Positions 60,505 through 64,000 of a stretch of DNA of 64,000 bases are shown here, in pieces; the first letter of the stretch is position 1; the number at the start of each line of letters is the position of its first letter. The stretch is from DATBGO01 sp963785765 (GTDB lineage Bacteria > Actinomycetota > Actinomycetes > Streptosporangiales > Streptosporangiaceae). A model generated the notes under the pieces. That model saw only the letters and a program-made list of their open reading frames with translations. It was not told where the DNA came from and made no database searches. Position numbers and translations under genes: made by a program. The stretch covers positions 496,001-560,000 of the forward strand of contig CAWAWM010000001.1 of the NCBI GenBank assembly GCA_963785765.1, written 5' to 3'.

Positions 60505-61669
60505 TCAGGACGGCGCCACGCCGGCCGGAAAGCCGAGCTTGCCGACGGCGGAGTGCACCATTTCGGCAGTCACGGCCTCAGCCGACCAGGCGGCGGCGCA
60601 CAGCGCGCGCAGCCCGTCTATGGGCTCACCAGAGCCCGAGACCTCGAGCCGGCCCGAGGCCGTCAGGCGGTCCGGGCCGGGCTGGCCATCGTCGCTGATC
60701 AGCCGCACCGTCCAGGCTGCGCAGCGGAACCCTCCCGCGGCCGCGATCACGTCCGGATGCGGCTCAAGCAGGCCGTTCAGGTCAACAGCGAGATAGGTAG
60801 GCCGGCACTGCGGCGGGGCGAGCACCACGTCCGCTGGCTGGCTGACACCGGTCAGGACCAGCATGCTGTCGGCGCCGGCCCGGACTGCGCCCTCGATGTC
60901 AGTGTCGAGCCTGTCGCCTACTATCAGGGGCCGACGTGCGCCGGTCCGGCGTACTGCCTCGGCGTGCAACGGGGGCTCCGGCTTGCCCGCCACCACGGGC
61001 CAGGCGCCCCGTCGCGGTGACGATCAGCTGAACCAGCGAGCCATTCCCCGGCATCGGGCCCCGCGAGCTCGGCAGGGTGGCGTCGGCGTTGGAGGCTACG
61101 TACCAGGCGCCGGCCCGGACCGCCACGGCCGCCTCGGCCAGCAGCGAGTAACTGATATCCGGCGCGTATCCCTGGACCACCGCGGCGGGCCGCTCGGTGG
61201 CGGTCGACACCGGCCGCAGGCCGTGCTCGCGCAGGGCCAGCCGCAGCCCGATCCCGCCCGCCACGAGCACGGCCGAGCCGCGGGGCAGCCGGTCGGCGAT
61301 GAGCCGCGCGGCGGCCTGCGCCGAGGTCACCAGGTCGGCGGGTGACGCGCTCACGCCCAGCCCGGTGAGCTGCTGCGCGATAGCGGCCGGCGATCGGGAG
61401 GCGTTGTTGGTCACGAAGGCCAGCCGCATCCCGCGCTGCCGGGCCTGCGCCAGTGCCTGCGGCGCGCCGGGTATGCCCTTTCCGCCCAGGTAAACGACTC
61501 CATCCAGGTCGAGCAGGGCGACGTCGTAGGCCTCGCTAAGCGGACCGGCGTGGCCGCGCGGGCGGGCGGCGGTGCGGTGGCCAGCAGCTTCCGCGTGGCC
61601 AGCCGGTCCCGTCGGTGCGTCATCAGCCCCGGTGTCCTGGATCACGCCGCGATCTCCGTTATGCATCAT
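60505..61669 (-). pseudogene. HAD-superfamily phosphatase, frameshifted
   Basis: The N-terminal part reads YDVALLDLDGVVYLGGKGIPGAPQAL, FVTNNASRSPAA and VQGYAPDISYSLL as in NagD-like HAD phosphatases. The frame is lost after LIVTATG near 60997-61002. The rest (VVAGKPEPPLHAEAV, RPLIVGDRLDTDIEGAVRAGADSMLVLTGV) continues in another frame to 60505. Removing one C in the GGCCCGTG stretch restores the frame across the KPEPP motif. All catalytic motifs remain present, so this may be a recent lesion or a sequencing error. Confidence 0.85.
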
Positions 61670-62129
61670 GTGTCCCGGTCGCGTCCTGCCGGCTCCGGGC
61701 GCGCAGCGTCGCCCGCACGCCGCGCAGCGCTTCGGTGTAATGCCGCAGGTCCGGCCGCATCGCCGCGGCCAGCGCCAGATGCTCTGCCGCCGCCCTGGGA
61801 TCGCCGGTCCTGGCCAGCGCCAGGCCCAGGCCAAACTGCGCGTAATCGTCACTGGGGCTGGCGTCCACTATCCGCCGGAAGTTGGCCGCCGCCGCGGTGT
61901 ACCTGCCCGCGTCGAACTGGGCCCTGGCCAGCGCCTCCAGGACACTCCTGGACTGCGGCTCGGCCGCTGCGGCCCGCTCCAGCAACTGGGCGGCTGCTGC
62001 CGCGCTGCCGCGCCCCAGCAGCTCGAGGCCGCGCCGGTACAGGGTGTAGGTGTCGTCAGCAGGCGAGGTCTGGCCGGGAAGCTCATCGCCCGGCCGGGAA
62101 TCCTGGCCGCCGGTTGGTCCTTCTGACAT
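61659..62129 (-). CDS. TPR-containing protein
   Basis: This 156-residue soluble protein is made of tetratricopeptide repeats: YRRGLELLGRGSAAAAAQLLERAAAAEP, ALARAQFDAGRYTAAAANFRRIVDASP and DYAQFGLGLALARTGDPRAAAEHLALAAAMRP. Its stop overlaps the start of the HAD gene. It likely acts as a protein-protein scaffold. This TPR/HAD pairing near tlyA is, from memory, frequent in actinomycetes. Confidence 0.85.
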   Translation of the reverse strand: MSEGPTGGQDSRPGDELPGQTSPADDTYTLYRRGLELLGRGSAAAAAQLLERAAAAEPQSRSVLEALARAQFDAGRYTAAAANFRRIVDASPSDDYAQFGLGLALARTGDPRAAAEHLALAAAMRPDLRHYTEALRGVRATLRARSRQDATGTHDA

Positions 62130-62131
62130 AT

Positions 62132-63487
62132 GTGCAGATCCTTCCGTCTGGCCAGGAGCCAGCAGCAGCCGGGCCTGCCGGGCTCGCGCTAGCGCCGTTC
62201 CGCGGCGTGCGTTATGCCCAGGACCGGGTGAGCGGGCTGGCTGAGGTCACCTCTCCACCGTACGACGTCATCGCCCACGACATAGAGGACCAGTTGATGG
62301 CGGCCGACCCGCACAACGTGGTCCGGCTGATCCTGCCCCGGCACCGCCCGGGCCGCCCAGGCAACGAATACAGCGACGCCGCGCGGTTGCTGCGAGCCTG
62401 GCAGGACGGCCAGATTCTGCGCTCCGACCCGGAGCCTGCCCTGTACGTCTACGAACAGGCCGTGACGGGCCGCGGCGGGGACGCGACCGTGATCCAGCGC
62501 GGCCTGATCGGGGCGCTGCGGCTGGAGCCGCTCGACGCCGGGATCGTGCGCCCGCACGAAGGCGTCGCCCCGGGCCCGGTCAGCGGCCGTCGCCAGCTGA
62601 TGGAGGCGACCGAGGCCAACCTGGAGCCGATCTTCCTGCTCCATGACCCCGGCGAGCCGGATGAGCCGGGCGCGGCCGGGCGCCTCGTCGAGGAGGCCGC
62701 CTCCGCCAGGCCGCCGCTGGCCGAGGCGGTGACCGCCGACGGCCTCAGGCACCGGATCTGGGCCATCGCCGATCCGGCCGAGCTGGCCGCGATCACGGCC
62801 GACCTGGCGCCCGCCCGGCCGGTCATCGCCGACGGGCACCACCGGTACGCTGCCTACCTCGAGCTGCAAAGCCGGCACCGGGCCGCGGGTGACGGGCCGG
62901 GTCCGTGGGACTACGGGCTCGCCCTGCTGGTCGATGCCCGGGCCTATCCGCCGCGGGTCGGGGCCATTCACCGCGTCATCCCGCACCTGGACCCGGAGAC
63001 CGCGGCCGAGCTGGCCAAGGCGGCATTCCGGGTGCGGGCGCTGCCCGGCGGCCAGGCCCGGCTGGCGGCGGCGGTCGGTGAGCTCGCCGAGGCCAGCAGC
63101 CGGGGCACGGCCTTCGTCATCGCCGGCGGCGAGCGGACATACCTGCTGACCGAGCCTGACCCGCTGCAAGTGGACGCGGCGATGCCCGCGGGCACGTCGG
63201 AGCCCTGGCGCGGGCTGGCCGCGGCGGTGCTTCAGGAGCTGCTCGTCAGCCGCCTGTGGGGAATTCCGGACAACGAGCGCAGCATCGGTTTCGTGCATAA
63301 CGATGCGGCGGCCGCGGTCCGGGCGGCCGACGAGGTACCCGGCGGCACTGCCGTCATCTGCAGCCCGCTGTCGGCCGCCGACGTCTATGCCGTCGCGGCG
63401 CGCGGCGAGCTGGTACCGCGCAAGTCGACCTCCTTCGACCCCAAGCCGCGCACCGGCCTGGTGATCCGGACGTTCGCTGACAGCTGA
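62132..63487 (+). CDS. DUF1015 family protein
   Basis: The protein is about 451 residues. LAPFRGVRYAQDRVSGLAEVTSPPYDVI is the conserved N-terminus, followed by NVVRLILPR, PALYVYEQ, GIVRPHE and PVIADGHHRYAAYLE. PRKSTSFDPKPRTGLVIR is the C-terminus. These fit DUF1015, reported to include enzymes with a role in cysteine/serine metabolism. GTG at 62132 lies 2 bases from the divergent TPR start and has no ribosome site, so the true start may be up to 30 codons later. Confidence 0.85.
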   Translation: MQILPSGQEPAAAGPAGLALAPFRGVRYAQDRVSGLAEVTSPPYDVIAHDIEDQLMAADPHNVVRLILPRHRPGRPGNEYSDAARLLRAWQDGQILRSDPEPALYVYEQAVTGRGGDATVIQRGLIGALRLEPLDAGIVRPHEGVAPGPVSGRRQLMEATEANLEPIFLLHDPGEPDEPGAAGRLVEEAASARPPLAEAVTADGLRHRIWAIADPAELAAITADLAPARPVIADGHHRYAAYLELQSRHRAAGDGPGPWDYGLALLVDARAYPPRVGAIHRVIPHLDPETAAELAKAAFRVRALPGGQARLAAAVGELAEASSRGTAFVIAGGERTYLLTEPDPLQVDAAMPAGTSEPWRGLAAAVLQELLVSRLWGIPDNERSIGFVHNDAAAAVRAADEVPGGTAVICSPLSAADVYAVAARGELVPRKSTSFDPKPRTGLVIRTFADS

Positions 63488-63491
63488 ACGC

Positions 63492-64000
63492 TCAGCGCAG
63501 CCGCAGGCCGTTCCTGACGTAGAGCTGAAGCGGCGACCAGGACCCGCTGGCCCGGCTGAAATTGCTGCGCAGGTATGTCTCGAGCTGCGGGGTCCAGGCG
63601 ATCCGCAGCCGGTTGGCCGGGGTCAGCACGACATACTGCGCGGCGCCGAAAGCCCGCCGCCACACCGCGGCCACGGCGGGCACCCCGCCTGCCGTCAGCG
63701 CGCTCTGGCCATGGCCGAGGGCATAGCTGGTACCGGTCCCGTCGACGACCACCGGGCACCCGGGCACGGCCGAGACCAGCCGGTTGGCTGAGATGAGCAG
63801 TGACACCTGATCGGTGAGGACACACGCGCCCGGCGGGATGGCCCGCTCGATCGCGGCCACCGGCCGCCAGTAGGTGGGCGTCGGGCTGTTCTCGGCCCAC
63901 GGCATGGCCAGCGGCAGGACGAGGACCGCCAGGCCCGCCAGGCCGGCGGCCCAGGCCCGCACCCGGGCTGACGGCTGGCGGCCGCGCCGCCCTTCCTGCG
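63492..64000 (-). CDS. Membrane protein C-terminal part (glycosyltransferase-like)
   Basis: The open frame runs in from the right edge and gives the last 169 residues. A basic stretch precedes a membrane helix (AAGLAGLAVLVLPLAMPW). An extracytoplasmic domain follows (IPPGACVLTDQVSLLISANRLVSAVPGCPVVVDGTGTSYALG). This resembles the periplasmic ending of multi-pass mannosyl- or arabinosyltransferases that use polyprenyl-phosphate sugars. The assignment is tentative because most of the gene is outside the window. Confidence 0.55.
   Translation of the reverse strand, partial: QEGRRGRQPSARVRAWAAGLAGLAVLVLPLAMPWAENSPTPTYWRPVAAIERAIPPGACVLTDQVSLLISANRLVSAVPGCPVVVDGTGTSYALGHGQSALTAGGVPAVAAVWRRAFGAAQYVVLTPANRLRIAWTPQLETYLRSNFSRASGSWSPLQLYVRNGLRLR

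Overview
The window comes from a high-GC actinomycete. Supporting signs are the very GC-rich third codon positions, many GTG starts, chains of 4-base start/stop overlaps, mycothiol-linked enzyme families, a full menaquinone block (menF, menD, menC, menB, menE), SteA/SteB and TlyA, and small actinobacterial families (DUF3040, DUF5999, DUF6186). The mix suggests a Streptosporangiales- or Streptomyces-like soil actinomycete. No species can be named from sequence alone. I saw no rRNA, tRNA, CRISPR array or intact insertion sequence.

Left part (0-25 kb): a secreted-protein fragment, an FmdB zinc ribbon and a mycothiol-dependent enzyme open the window. Next comes a two-gene operon of a CYTH/CHAD polyphosphate-type protein and an orphan ParA ATPase, behind an AT-rich promoter with dyads. 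Then follow an alpha/beta hydrolase, a DUF3040 protein, an Rv2578c-type radical SAM protein, a rhodanese/cysteine dioxygenase pair, the men block, a sigma-70 factor, a cysteine-desulfurase-like enzyme, and a two-subunit ABC exporter whose first subunit has a non-catalytic Walker B.

Middle part (25-49.5 kb): a PadR regulator with a perfect operator over a near-consensus promoter controls a MacB/FtsX-type ABC system. It sits beside the remnant of a serine recombinase. Then come uvrA, a broken mycothiol-enzyme gene next to an MBL hydrolase, a sarcosine-oxidase-like enzyme, and a repeat-rich membrane protein/DUF4397/class F sortase operon. A long minus-strand run follows: hypothetical, tlyA, nadK, recN, steA, steB, a MraY/WecA-like enzyme, murJ and a GT4 glycosyltransferase. 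This run links DNA repair, NADP supply and envelope assembly.

Right part (49.5-64 kb): the segment 49.5-60.4 kb looks like accessory DNA placed inside a usually compact core neighbourhood (DUF1015, TPR, HAD, hypothetical, tlyA). It carries an SCP2 protein, an AbiEi-like gene fragment, AlkB and Nei-type DNA repair enzymes, a redox cluster (CMD protein, DUF2255, cupin, aldo/keto reductase, alcohol dehydrogenase, XRE regulator), a THUMP-like methyltransferase and a two-gene ABC transporter.

Two genome-wide habits stand out. First, codon-phased minisatellites have expanded in protein linkers and at gene ends. Second, there are three single-base frameshifts at short G/C runs (33.3, 53.0 and 61.0 kb), which are either real decay or sequencing errors. 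The observations that most deserve follow-up are the CHAD-ParA pair, the envelope glycan cluster, the sortase operon and the PadR switch.
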